Assembly: GCA_039583875.1 (NCBI GenBank)
Contig: CM077150.1
Coordinates: 188,050,375 to 188,114,374 of the forward strand
Reading direction: 5' to 3'
Length of the DNA: 64,000 nucleotides
DNA from: Platanthera guangdongensis
Taxonomy: Eukaryota; Streptophyta; Magnoliopsida; Asparagales; Orchidaceae
Part shown: positions 51,634 to 62,786 of the stretch, in pieces
How positions within the stretch are numbered: the first letter of the stretch is position 1
Layout of the letters: the number at the start of each line of letters is the position of its first letter
Translations under genes and position numbers: made by a program
The notes under the pieces: generated by a model
Told to the model about the DNA's origin: nothing
Databases searched by the model: none
What the model saw: only the letters and a program-made list of their open reading frames with translations

Positions 51634-53079
51634 GTAACGACACTTCTCCTCCGGGTCTTTAGGATGTGTGCATGGTATCCATGTTTATTACTACTTTCTT
51701 TCAAGCATTTTGGCATCGGTTCTCTCAAATGAGAGGGGTTCAGGTTGTCATGGCTAAAGAGGAGCCACCAGGTCAATTGTGTCCGTCCCGACATGATATT
51801 GCATTAGAGATCTACTTCGTTACTGGATTAGGCATTGTGGGTGAAGCCTAAGTCGCGATCGTTAGTCCGACTTGGTGATGTTCCATAACGAGCCTATGGA
51901 TTGTGCTAGAAATCCGTTTGCGGCAAGTTGTCGTTTGTGATGACTGTCCCCCTATTTTTCTGTGAGAATGAATGGTGGATTAGGGCGGGAAAGGCTTTTG
52001 ATTGTGATGTGCTAAGGCGTGACTTTGTCTCTGTGTTCGGATGGCTAGCCCGTGACGTGCAAGTAATGTGTGGAGAGTGTCCCGACAAGACAAGTCCCCT
52101 TCTGTGAAATTGATGAGAACGCCAAGTTTTGGACATGACCGGGCGATGAAGCCCATGAGCGGGTGGGGTATATCAACGGTTCTTAGCATTGGTGTGTTCG
52201 TGTGACGGAATCCTGATGTGAGAAGTCAGAGCTTGCAAGCTAGCCTGAGTTTTGAGATCCACGAGTGGACGAGGCCTAGGCTAGAGTTCTGTGTGGCGGC
52301 TTGTATGCAGTTTGGGGAAATGGAAGTACCCATGTGTTTGTGCCTTGAATGTTGAAGGGGAAATTAGAAGTACCCGATTGATGATGCGTGATGACGTGTT
52401 AGATTCATATGCTATATGACATCTTGGGTGAAGCCCAGGTTTGCATACATGCTGTATTGTAGACCCCTTTTATTTTATGCTCAACATAAAAACATGTTTG
52501 TTGTATTAGACATCCAAACCTATTTCGCTACTTTCTATGTTCATGTATATTTGCATACGAAGTGCTGACCTGTAGGGTGATGGAGTGCCCCGGGGTCCGC
52601 TAAGGATGGCCGGGAGGAGATGTGTTGGTTACACAGTTGAGGTTAGTCTATGCTGACCCACGTTAATATAAACTTCTACAGGGCAAGGATCGCAAGGGGG
52701 ATCAAGCTCACCAACCAAAAAGGCCTAAGCCTCATGAAGTTATCTCTTTGTTGAGTAGCTTTGTTTGGTTGAATGTTATGTTTAGTGCACTATGATTCCA
52801 GCTTGCATGTCAAGGTAGCCTAGGAGTGATAATACATGTTGTTATGTTTATGTTATTGTTTCATTCTTGGACTCATGAATGTTGTAAGGCCTTAAGGACG
52901 TTTTGATACTATTCTGATGGTGGATGACTTCTAGTGTGGTTGTATGTTTCCGCTATTTATAGTCTGAGTTTTGAGTTGGGTAATTTACATCATCTTATAA
53001 TGCTTAAGCTATGGAGTCTGTATGTTATGGGGCCCTGGCTGGACACATATTATGTGGTCTTTATAGGGGAGGTGTTATA

Positions 53080-54845
53080 ATTGTGCACAAGATTATTTTA
53101 AAAAGGCCTCAAGATGATAATAAACACCTTGTATTTAATGTGAGTTTTAGTTTGTCGTGACAGGGGTTACAAAAGTTCATGGCTAATGTAGTGTTAGACT
53201 TATGGTCACTCAAACTGGTTTTTGCCCATGTAATCCCTTACGGAGCAAACTCATTTTCACTTATGACCTAATCCTATATTAGGCATGTCATTATCATGAG
53301 AAAAGTCAATAGAGTTAAAAGAATTCAAAGGAAGGAGCTTAAATTTATCTAAGTTAAATATTTGGTGCTTAGGATAGAAGCTAAGCATTTTGTCGATTGC
53401 ATCTGATAGAGGCTAAGCGTTTTGTTGATTGCATCTAATAAATGACTCGGGGAAAATATCGAGTGCATTAACTGTATGTCAAATGCATCTACTGCATGAT
53501 ATAGAAGGCTTTATATATATTTCTCGATTGCATCAGCTACACGGTGATAGAAAGAATTCTGCAGAGTTAAATGCTTAAGTGTTGGGTATCTTCAGTTGAG
53601 TCCTTATGATGTTTTATGCCGATTACATATTTGTTACTAGAGCTAAGAAACTTTATCGACTGCATCAAGTAAAGTTTACTTAGAGAAGTTTTGTCGGCCT
53701 GACGTATGGTCTAATATCTCTTTCCTGAGATTAAGCTATTGATTGCTTACTCAATTTAAATTATTTCAAATTGAAATCTTTGTTGCTGTAATCATGGCGC
53801 TGCCACTGGGAAAGATATATTCTCACTTAGTTCCGAATAATTCATTTTCTATAATTTTTTCCTTAAGAAAAATTCTGTAGTTGTTGGAAGATTCCTATTT
53901 TAGAATTTTCCTTAGGAAGATTGAATTGCCGTGGGAAGTTTCCTTCTCAGACACAATGCCCTCTGTCGATCCCGTGTACTATAAATGGGAGATTTGAAAA
54001 GGATTCAAAATACACATATAAGTAATACAAAGAGATTTTTACATGCTAATACTTTCAAAGTTTTTTTGCAAGTATTAAACAGTGTTCAAGCATCAAAATT
54101 ATCTCAAGTATCGATTTACTGTAAACAACAGAGAGATTTTCTTCCAAGACTAATCTCAGCAATATTCTTTCTAAAAAATTTTCTCTCTGTCAAAGTTTCT
54201 TGATCCAGCTTCATTCTTTTCAAGCCAAGATATTCAAGTGCTGATCAAAGAAAAAAAAGATGCCTACTCAGTGCTTCTATTTGAACACTCAAGCCTTGTC
54301 TGTTGAGTCAAAATCTTGTAAAACTCTTTTATATCTGTAGGATATTTGTGATCTTAGTTGTAGGATCTATAAAATGATCTGAGTGTAGATCTTTACGTGT
54401 AGAAATTAAGGTAGGGTTGTGTCTAGCCTGAGTTGTAGGATCTGTAAAAAATCTAAGTGTCGAGCTATAGCTGTAGAAATTGAGGTAGGGTTATGTTTAG
54501 CCTGAGCTATGGGATCTATGAAAGGATTTGAGCTGTAGGATCTTGTGATAGAAGATCTGAGTGGTAGGACCTGTGTACAAAGGTCTAAGGTAGGGGACTG
54601 ATGTCCCTGAATTGTACAATCTGTGGATCTGAGATAGTTTGGAGAAGTTTGGCATGAGCTAACACTCTGCTAGATATGTAAAGAGGAAAAGTCGATGTAC
54701 CCATAATTGGGGAACCACTATAAATATTGTGTCCTATGTTGTGTTGAGTATTGCTTGTGTTGATTTATCATTCTACTGTTCTCAAATCAAGAAAATCATA
54801 AGAAACTATAAAATAAGTAAAAAAAACTATTCACCTCCACCCCCT
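53080..54845 (+). repeat. Copia-type LTR relic, 3'-truncated
   Basis: No gypsy similarity. Repeats of TCGATTGCATC occur at 53394-53660. TATAAATGGGAG lies at 53980, a 74-bp repeat (GTAGAAATTNAGGTAGGGTT) at 54399 and 54473, and the end CTATTCACC...CCCCCTCTAG at 54822-54848 resembles the LTR end of the Sirevirus-like element H (CTATTCACCCCC...CTAG). I infer the 3' part of a related LTR, cut just before its end by the next fragment. Its left end is unclear, and it may include flanking DNA. Confidence 0.55.
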
Positions 54846-55542
54846 CTAGGTGAGTTGTCTCGTGTTCATTGTTTTACCCAGTGTGGCTTCCTTCATGTTA
54901 CAATCAATACATGCATGTTTCTTTGAAATCATGTTCATGCCAAAGATCATATCAAACTTAGATATCAACAACATTAATGCTTCCAATTCATACACTTGGC
55001 TTCATATCCACACCTTCACACAGCAAACTCTATCTGCAAACATCAGGCACACATTTGGCAGCAAGACGCTCAATCAATCTTTTGATACGAATGAAGACAC
55101 CTCCAATATGCAGAATGAAGTCCTCAGGTAAAAAGGAATGAGATGCTCTATTGTCAAATAGTATTTTCGTCGGATAGTTTAGTATTAAAACAAAGCATAA
55201 TACAAACATGTTACACAAGCAATTGCACACAAGGTATAAAGTACATAAAGCTAAAACGTTATATATTAAACCATACATGTCATGATGTTGCTTTGATTAA
55301 TGTCCTCTTACTGGCCAAGATTGTACACTCGTGGTTATGCTGGAGTGTATTGGGATGCAGATGACTCCGCTGCTTTCCCTTTCTCTATATAAGATGCACC
55401 CACATTTTTCGTAATCTTTCGGACACTAACACGACAGTTTCAAACAAAATTGACCCACCTTGTTGTATTTATAGCAACTGAGCGGACCTCGCCTAGTAGT
55501 TGCTCCAAAAAAGAAGAAGATGCGGATCAACTAAAACCTAGG
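54846..55542 (-). pseudogene. Gypsy gag-protease scrap
   Basis: On the minus strand, the end of gag (near 55500-55290), a decayed gag-protease intron region (ACATGTATGG...TTTTAA) and protease LFDNRASHSFLPEDF near 55155 are visible, then FDMIFGMNM and ACIDCNMKEATLGK to 54850. Active-site DTG has become DNR. It is bounded by the copia LTR relic and the sequence gap. Confidence 0.7.
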
Positions 55543-56042
55543 NNNNNNNNNNNNNNNNNNNNNNNNNNNNNNNNNNNNNNNNNNNNNNNNNNNNNNNNNN
55601 NNNNNNNNNNNNNNNNNNNNNNNNNNNNNNNNNNNNNNNNNNNNNNNNNNNNNNNNNNNNNNNNNNNNNNNNNNNNNNNNNNNNNNNNNNNNNNNNNNNN
55701 NNNNNNNNNNNNNNNNNNNNNNNNNNNNNNNNNNNNNNNNNNNNNNNNNNNNNNNNNNNNNNNNNNNNNNNNNNNNNNNNNNNNNNNNNNNNNNNNNNNN
55801 NNNNNNNNNNNNNNNNNNNNNNNNNNNNNNNNNNNNNNNNNNNNNNNNNNNNNNNNNNNNNNNNNNNNNNNNNNNNNNNNNNNNNNNNNNNNNNNNNNNN
55901 NNNNNNNNNNNNNNNNNNNNNNNNNNNNNNNNNNNNNNNNNNNNNNNNNNNNNNNNNNNNNNNNNNNNNNNNNNNNNNNNNNNNNNNNNNNNNNNNNNNN
56001 NNNNNNNNNNNNNNNNNNNNNNNNNNNNNNNNNNNNNNNNNN
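55543..56042. other. Assembly gap (500 N)
   Basis: Exactly 500 N, a conventional placeholder, followed by a run of 14 G. Confidence 0.99.
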
Positions 56043-56044
56043 GG

Positions 56045-56974
56045 GGGGGGGGGGGGTAGATGGCTTATCAGTGATATCAAGAGTGTGAAGATCTCTTTAG
56101 AGGTAGTAGGGACATGAGAATGTTGGTGTGATTGGGGTGCTGGAGGAGATGGAAGATTAGTTGCTGGAAGAGGTTGTGGAGATGGGATAACCTCTTCTGC
56201 AGGGTGGGAGTGGCCTCACGGCCCTGGTGCTCTCAGAAGCGGGGATGGAAAGGAGGAAGCCTTGGATGGCTTAGAGATCGTCCTCTCCCATCTGCCAAAC
56301 AAAGCGCATGTGAGGCGCTTGCTGGCATTGATGAAAATGGTCAGGGAGACCATAAATTCACCTGCTTTCGCTTGAAGGAAAATCCCAGGATTCTTCCAAG
56401 CAAACCTATTTCTTGTTGTTTTCTTCTTTATCAAATCAAAGAAAATCTGGCCCCAATCAACTTGACGCTTGTTGACCACTGCGCCACATGACAAGGAATT
56501 GGTGTCTTGTAATGTAATCGTGCGCAGAGTGCTTGCCCATCAGCACTTTGACCACAATATCCGCCAAGACTGGTAGGCGGCAGAAAGTTGTTTCTTTAAC
56601 AACTTGTTAGGGTTACTCCTAGTAAACCCCATCAATTTCAGCATCGAACTATATTCTTCAGAATCTATCTCCAAATCGTCTTCTCCATTTACCAACCCAA
56701 AATTTCAGAAAGAACGGCGGGAGATAAAGAAACAGCATTACTTCCGATATTTCCTATCAAGACATTTTCCTCAGAAATAGAAGAAGTGTATACCCATTCT
56801 CTAATTTCGGTTGCATGCTATTTAATTCTTCTGGTCATAAAATCCTGAGACCAAGTTCTTCTAGAAGTTCCAAATGTAGAGAAATATAGGGTCAGAGTGC
56901 TGGAATGAATCAAAGTCCATGTCAAATCCTGTGTCGAATTTCATTGCAGCTAAAGCTCCTGCTGGAATCGCCAT
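56045..56974 (-). pseudogene. Post-RNase H reading frame of H (function unknown)
   Basis: After RNase H, an ATG at 56974 follows TATCTTGCAG/GTGATCTCA, a possible splice acceptor. The first part is open for about 37 codons (MAIPAGALAAMKFDTGFDMD). Later in-frame relics include SSMLKLMGFTRSNPNKLLKK near 56640-56580 and VDWGQIFFDLIKKKTTRNRF around 56455-56400. I do not recognise a domain with certainty. Sireviruses often carry an extra 3' ORF of debated, envelope-like nature; this could be one. The composition of the end is Pro/Ser-rich. Confidence 0.45.
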
Positions 56975-57019
56975 TGAGATCACCTGCAAGATAGACAGAG
57001 AAAACGACGATCAAGGGAA

Positions 57020-57370
57020 ACATGAACTGAACCGCGGGACGGAGGTCGAAGAAAACCTAGATATAATGTTTTCCTGAATATAAATCGACAGACTCGTTCC
57101 ACGAAAAGAAAACAGTTCTTCGAACTGAGGTCGACGAAATAAATTATAGATAGATAATTCGTCGATCTCATCTAGAAGAAACGAAAACAGTTCGTCGACT
57201 CCATTCGACGAAATATCTTCTGAAGCAAAGTTCGTCGATCTCCAGTCGACGAAACTTGTTTCCACACAGAGAATTCGTCGATCTCCGTTCGACGAGCATC
57301 TCTCAAACTTTCCCTAATTCGTCGAACTCCGTTCGACGAACTCTGGAAAATTCGTCGAATGCAGACAAAA
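57020..57370. repeat. TTCGTCGA/TCGACGAA palindrome array, copy 1 (post-pol)
   Basis: TTCGTCGA occurs at 57158, 57191, 57231, 57274, 57318 and 57351, most followed by a 5-9 base spacer and TTCGACGA or TCGACGAA. It lies between RNase H and the extra reading frame of H. Confidence 0.85.
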
Positions 57371-57409
57371 ACTAATTTAACTCTTCTCCATTGATCATTC
57401 CCAGTTGAT

Positions 57410-58848
57410 TTATAAAGAACAGATGATTTTTCTCATCCAGGGTTTTGTGAAAATGTCTGCTCTCTGTAGATCAGTAGGAATATGGAGTAGGTTAATTTTC
57501 TTTTTGTCTACATTATCTCTAATGAAATGTTGCCTTATATCAAAATGTTTAGTCCTACTATGGTGAACTGGATTCTGTGCTATAGCAATAGCACTAGTAT
57601 TATCACAAAATAATGTTGAATTATTTAAGTTGACACCATAGTCTAGGAGTTGGTTTTGTGTCCATAACATTTGTGAACAGCAGCTGCCAGCACCATATTC
57701 TGCTTCTGCAGTTAATGTAGACACAGATGTTTGCTTTTTAAAAACCAGGAGATAAGTCTCATACCCAGGAACTGGCAAGTTCCAGAGATACTCTTCCTGT
57801 CCACTCTACATCCAGCATAATCAGCATCTGAGTATCCAGTTAACTCAAACTCTGACTCTACATGATACCAGAGTCCTAGATTAGGATAACTCTTTATATA
57901 TCTCAAAATTCTTTTTTAAGAAAATAAGGTGAGATTCTTTGGGGTTCACTTGGAACCTAGCACAAAGGCATGTGACAAACATGATTTCAGGCTGGTAGCT
58001 ATTAAGTATAATAGGGATCCACAATTGCCCTATAATGTTTCTGATCTACAGGTTTCCCTACTGCATCAGAATCCACAACAGCATTGGTAGTCATAAGTGT
58101 TTTCATTCCTGAAGCATCACCCATCCCAAACTTCTTAATAAGCTCTTTAACATACTTAGCTTGGGAGAGGAAGATACCATCAGGAGCTGCTTCACTTGGA
58201 GACCAAAGAAGTAGGAAATCTCACCCATGCTACTCATCTAAAATTTGGAATGCATGAGGTCAACAAACCTCTTGCATAATTTGGGATCAGTAGACCCAAA
58301 GATGATATGTCATCCACATATATTTGTACTAACAAATTTTGTCCTTATGATGTCTAGTGAAAAGTGTTTTATCTATGGTTCGTCTTGTAAATTTATACTC
58401 TAAAAGAAAGCTTGCTAGGGTCTCATACCAGCTCTTGGAGCTTGCTTTAAACCATAGAGAGCTTTATGCAATTTAAATACAAAAGAGGGTTGAGTTAGAG
58501 AGATAAAAGCTGAAGGTTGTTCCACATAAACCTCTTCTTGAAGCACTCCATTCAAAAATGCACTCTTGACATTCATTTGAAAAACTTTGAATCTCCTGTG
58601 AGCTGCATAGGCAAGGAATATTCTTATGGCCTCTAACCTGCAATAGGGGCAAAGGTTTGGTCATAGTCAATTCCTTCCTCTTGCCTGTGGCCTTGAGCAA
58701 CAAGCCTAGCCTTGTTTCTCACAATATTTCCTTGAGCATCTAGCTTGTTTCTGTAGATCCATTTGGTTCCAATAACTGGGTAGTTATGAGGTCTTGGAAC
58801 CAAATCCCAAACTCTACATCTCTCAAATTGATTTAGTTCCTCTTGCAT
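57410..58848 (-). pseudogene. H RT and RNase H, decayed
   Basis: RT: WDLVPRPHNYPVIGTKWIYR near 58810-58760, then NKARLVAQGHRQEEGIDYDQ and TFAPIA to 58633, with frameshifts. RNase H: ELTGYSDADYAGCRVDRKSI near 57850-57790, LTAEAEYGAGS near 57715, FCDNTSAIAIAQNPVHHSRT and DLQRADIFTKPW near 57440. The copia layout is preserved, but the frame changes at least three times, and the catalytic YVDD region near 58320 is not readable in one frame. Confidence 0.8.
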
Positions 58849-59299
58849 TGCAATGATCCATTGGGGATCTTGCTCAGCTTCATGGATGAGAGATGTTCAA
58901 TCTGAGAGAGAAAACGGGCATGCATCAAGTTTTGGTTGAGTTTATGCCTTGTTTGTACACCTGCTGAAATGTCTCTAATCACTTGAGATCTGGGGTGATC
59001 TCTAAGTGTGATAAGATCAGTGGGTGGAGTTTGTTCAGCAACAGCTTCTATAATTAATTCCTCTTGAGGAATGTTATTAGCTGTTGAGGGAAGTTCAGCC
59101 ACTTCCACTTGAATTTCTTCTTCACTATCTTCAGCAACCTGTGGAGAAGGATGGGTTGACACCTCTTGGGTAAGGTTTAGTCCATCCATAGACTCACACA
59201 GTTGTGGAACCTGCAAAAAGATATTGGTAGAAATCTCTTTCTCCGTATAAGACATGTTAGCTTCATCAAAAGATACATGGACTGACTCTTTCAATTTAA

Positions 59300-60534
59300 G
59301 AGTGGATTTATTAAAAACCCTATAGGCCTTGCTTACTTGGGAGTATCCTAGAAAAATTCCTTCTTCAGTATTAGCCTCAAAATTTCTAATGTATCTTTTG
59401 TTGTTTGTGTGAATATAACATATACAACCAAAAACTTTAAAATATGTGATTTTAGGTTTCTTCCCTTTAAGTAATTCATAGGGGGTCTTATTTTTCAGCT
59501 TATGTATAAGACTTCAATTCAGGACATAGTTAGCAGTGTTTACAGCTTCTACCTAAAAGGATAGAGGCATGTAAGCATCTGCCAATAATGTGCCTGCAGA
59601 TTCAATGAGTGTCCTGTTTTTCCTTTCAGCAACCCCATTTTGTGGAGAGTTCTAGGAGCTGAGAAGCACTGCCTGATACCTTCCTTCTCACAGAACTCAT
59701 GCATAAGAAGAGACTCAAACTCTATGCCTTGATCACTTCTGATCAATGCAACATGAGTAGAGAACTCAATCTGTATGGTCCTGAGAAAATCTGTAAGAAC
59801 CTTGAATGTATCTGACTTAGTTCTCAGAAAGGCTACCCAACTGAATCTGGAGAAGTCATCAACAATCACTAAAGTGTAAGACTTTCCTCCTAGGCTTTGT
59901 ACTACAATGGGTCCAAATAGGTCCACATGAAGCAAATACAAAATCCTAGGTGAATCACTTTTATTAATAGATTTTAAACTAGTTTTAGTTTGCTTGCCTA
60001 ATTGACAAGCCCTGCATAGGTTTTCCTTCTTGTAGGGGCCAGAAGGCAAACCTCTAACAAGGTTGTCTTTAGATAACCTAGCTATATTCTTAAGATTTAC
60101 ATGGCCTAATCTTTTATGCCACAACTCATTTTGGTTACTAGTGATATTGAGTAAATACATATCAGTTTTGGCAGAAATAAAATCTATAGATATATGTTAC
60201 CTTCTTTAATTCCAATTAAAACAGTTTTGTTTTCATTATTAATAATAGAACAGGAGGTAGAGTTAAAGTGTACATGATAACCTTCATCACATAATTGGCT
60301 TATGGATATTAGGTTATGTTTGAGTCCTCTTACATATGTTACTCTTTTGAAGGTAACTGTTCCAATCTTTACTACTCCATATCCTTCAGACTGGACACTA
60401 TTTGAATCACCAAAGATCACCTTTGGTCCTAGCTTGGACTTGTAATTAGATAGATTGTCCTTGCTGCCTGTCATATGCTTGGAGCAGCCACTGTCCAAGT
60501 ACCAGGTCTGACTCACCCTTGGACAGCTCTTCAC
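59300..60534 (-). pseudogene. H protease and integrase, decayed
   Basis: Protease WYLDSGCSKHMTG near 60504-60466 and GLKHNLISISQLC near 60320. GAG-pre-integrase WHKRLGH...CRACQLGKQ near 60120-59995. Integrase core LHVDLFGP, VIVDDFSRFSWVAFL near 59870 and LIRSDQGIEFES near 59740. The third acidic block (normally QQNGVVER) is shifted out of frame near 59640. The segment from 59294 to 58850 is a Thr/Glu-rich linker before RT. Confidence 0.8.
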
Positions 60535-60749
60535 CTGTACCTGTGATGAAAAAAAAACTCAATTGTTCTTGACCCAGGTTACCTTGGGTCCTTTATTTGG
60601 TTGAAAGGAAAACCTGGAAATAACTAACAAAGTAGGTTGAGATTTATAACCTAAGGGGTGATATCTCATAGGTGGAATAAACCAATCAGCTACTAGATTG
60701 AATGATTTATTAGCTAGCTTAGAATTTCTGTAAGAGAAATGATTTATGT

Positions 60750-61010
60750 TTGGTCCTTCTGGGTTCGACGAATTTCTGTAAGTTCGTCGACCAGAGTTTG
60801 ACAAATTGGGCTGAGATCGTCGATCTCTGCTCAGAGAATGACAATAGTCATTTTTTGCGCCCCAAGTTCGTCGACCTCTGCTCGACGACCATACAAAGTT
60901 CGTCGATCGCAGTTAGACGAATTGTTATAACTGAAGTTTGCGTTCAGCGTTCATCGATCTGGTTCGACGAACTGACCACATTTCGTCGATCTGAGTTCGA
61001 CGAATGCTGC
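60750..61010. repeat. TTCGTCGA/TCGACGAA array, copy 2 (gag-protease hinge)
   Basis: The same motif as 57020-57370, here inside the gag-protease linker of H, where on the minus strand it would encode repeats of the type RSTN(L). Units near 60764, 60783, 60817, 60867, 60899, 60961 and 60981. Confidence 0.8.
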
Positions 61011-61499
61011 TGAACCTTGTTTTTATTAGCTGTTTTCTGATTTGTATTGCTCTTGTCTATGGGTATTTTCTCTTTTCCTTTGGCAGAAACAAATTTAATG
61101 GGTGTGGTAAGAATATTTTTCTTAATTATGGGGGCAAACCTGATGATGCACCCAAGCCCAGCTTGTCATTTAATCTGGCATTTACTGTGCTTGTTATGTC
61201 CATCAGCTTGAGACTTCTTCCATTGAGAGATTGCTCAAGTTGTTTGGCCTCACATAAATCAGATTTTAATTTAATTATCTGTTCATTAGCTAAAGTTAGT
61301 TGATCTTTTAGTTTAATATTTTCTGAGTTAACAGATTCAAGATTTCCTAGTCTTTCTCTAAGGTTTTTATTTCTTTCTCTAAATTAATTAAATCTAAACA
61401 CATAGTTTTGAATTCAATTTTAAATAAATCAGAATTAAAATCAAAGCTTGAAAGAACCTGATCTGCCTCTAAGTCTGAGGCTGCCTCATCTTCAGATTC

Positions 61500-62645
61500 T
61501 CCTTCTGATCCTGAACAGTTCCTAGAGGAATCAATTGTCATAAGGAAAACCTCCTTGGATCTTGCTTCTTACTATTCTTCACTTGAGCTGGAGGAGGATG
61601 ATTCTTCTTCAGTATCACTCCATGTTTCAGCAACAAAGCCTTTGTCTTTCTTTTTATACTTGCTGGAGGAGGGTCTGCTGCTGTGTTTTCTCCGGGAGTC
61701 CTTTTCTCTACTTTTCTCCTTCTTCTGGTTTTCTGGACATTCAGAGATGTAATGTCCAGGTTTTCTACATCCAAATCACACAACCTCCTCCTTTTGGTGT
61801 TTTGTCAAATCTGGGCTTATCATCCTGCCTTGATGATTTCCTTCTGAAATCCTTTCCAGCCATCTTATTAAATCTTTTTGCAAAGATGCTAATGAGTTCT
61901 TCATTTGATTTTGAGGTCTCACTTTCCTCAGATGCCTTGAAAGCTATACTGTGATCCTTTCTCACTGGAGTTGTTGCTTTCTGTTCAGCTGCTTCTCTTG
62001 ATTTGATCAACTGCTCATAAGACTTTAGTTTGCCTAGCAGAGATTCAGTTGATATCTCATTTAGGCTTCTAGCTTCTTTGATAGGCCAGATTCTTGAGTC
62101 CCAAGAGCTAGGGAAGCACATCAAGATTTTGTCATTCACCTCTATCAGGGTGATGTCCTTATCCAGGTTTTGAGCTCATTGATGATTGAACTCAAGCTGT
62201 ACATTTATTTCAGCAACTGATTCAGCATCATCCTTCTTGAATTCTCATACAGGGATATGAGATTTGATCTCCTGTCTTTCCTTTCATCAGCTGAACCAGC
62301 TACCATTTGGTTGAGGGAGTCCCAAATGGCCTTGGCTGAGGTGCACTCAGCCACCTTCTGAAATATGTCATCTGACATTGTCTGAGCCAAGATGTTCATT
62401 GCTTTTGCATCTGCAATTTTGACTTTCTTGTATGCATCATTATTCTCTGGAGGAGGTACTGCAGTCATGTTTGTGGAGGTGCTTGTAGAAGCTGTAGGTG
62501 CTGGAGGTACTCCTGTCAAGATGGAAGCAAAAATATCTTCATCAATAGAATTCATGTATAGTTTGATTCTTGCCTTCCAGATGGCAAATCTGTTAAGATT
62601 GCATACTGGAGGTCTGATGCTTGCATAATCTTTGTTTTGAGCCAT
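61500..62645 (-). pseudogene. H gag, decayed
   Basis: It starts at ATG 62645 (MAQNKDYASIRPPVCNLNRF), then WKARIKLYMNSIDEDIF, AMNILAQTMSDDIFQKV near 62400 and EKCTSAKAIWDSL. It continues after a frame change with VNDKILMCFPSSWDSRI near 62135. A zinc-knuckle relic (GCRKPGHYISEC) lies near 61765-61730, beside a stop and frameshift, followed by a Lys/Ser-rich tail. The copia Gag layout is clear but broken in several places. Confidence 0.8.
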
Positions 62646-62771
62646 TTCTGTGAAAAAATAAATCTAATAAAGGAAATAAAACAATCAGATCTAACAAGAG
62701 GGATCTTTATGGTTCAGGTGTTAGCCTGTGCAATCAATTAACCTCTTAAAGTGTGGTAGATTAACCAACCT

Positions 62772-62786
62772 CCCTCTGATACCAAA
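62772..62786 (-). other. Primer-binding site of H
   Basis: The minus strand reads TTTGGTATCAGAGGG directly after the LTR end ...ACTTTCA at 62787. It is complementary to initiator tRNA-Met. Confidence 0.85.

Larger units (their letters stand above)
15011..53079 (+). mobile_element. Gypsy element B, oldest host of the nest (in three pieces)
   Basis: The pieces are 15011-16257 (gag, protease), 37920-38511 (RT N-terminal part) and 48630-53079 (rest of pol and the 3' LTR). Sequence joins across both gaps: the host reads on across A at the duplicated TCAAC, and on across C plus Cassandra at TTTCA. The 5' LTR and gag start lie left of element E and are not seen. Many TAG stops and frameshifts show it is dead. 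Confidence 0.85.
50992..53079 (+). repeat. B 3' LTR
   Basis: 2,088 bp from TGTAACACCC to GTGTTATA (terminal CA changed to TA). U3 begins with palindromes GCTATCG/CGATAG and GCTACCG/CGGTAGC (51030-51150). CATAAATAGGG at 51409-51419 is a likely TATA box. A relic of the LTR gag exon is at 51611-51633. The 3' end ...GGGGCCCTGGCTGGAC resembles the C and D LTR ends. Confidence 0.82.

Noticed and set aside
55450..56088. Open frames across the gap
   Set aside because: They consist mainly of undetermined bases.
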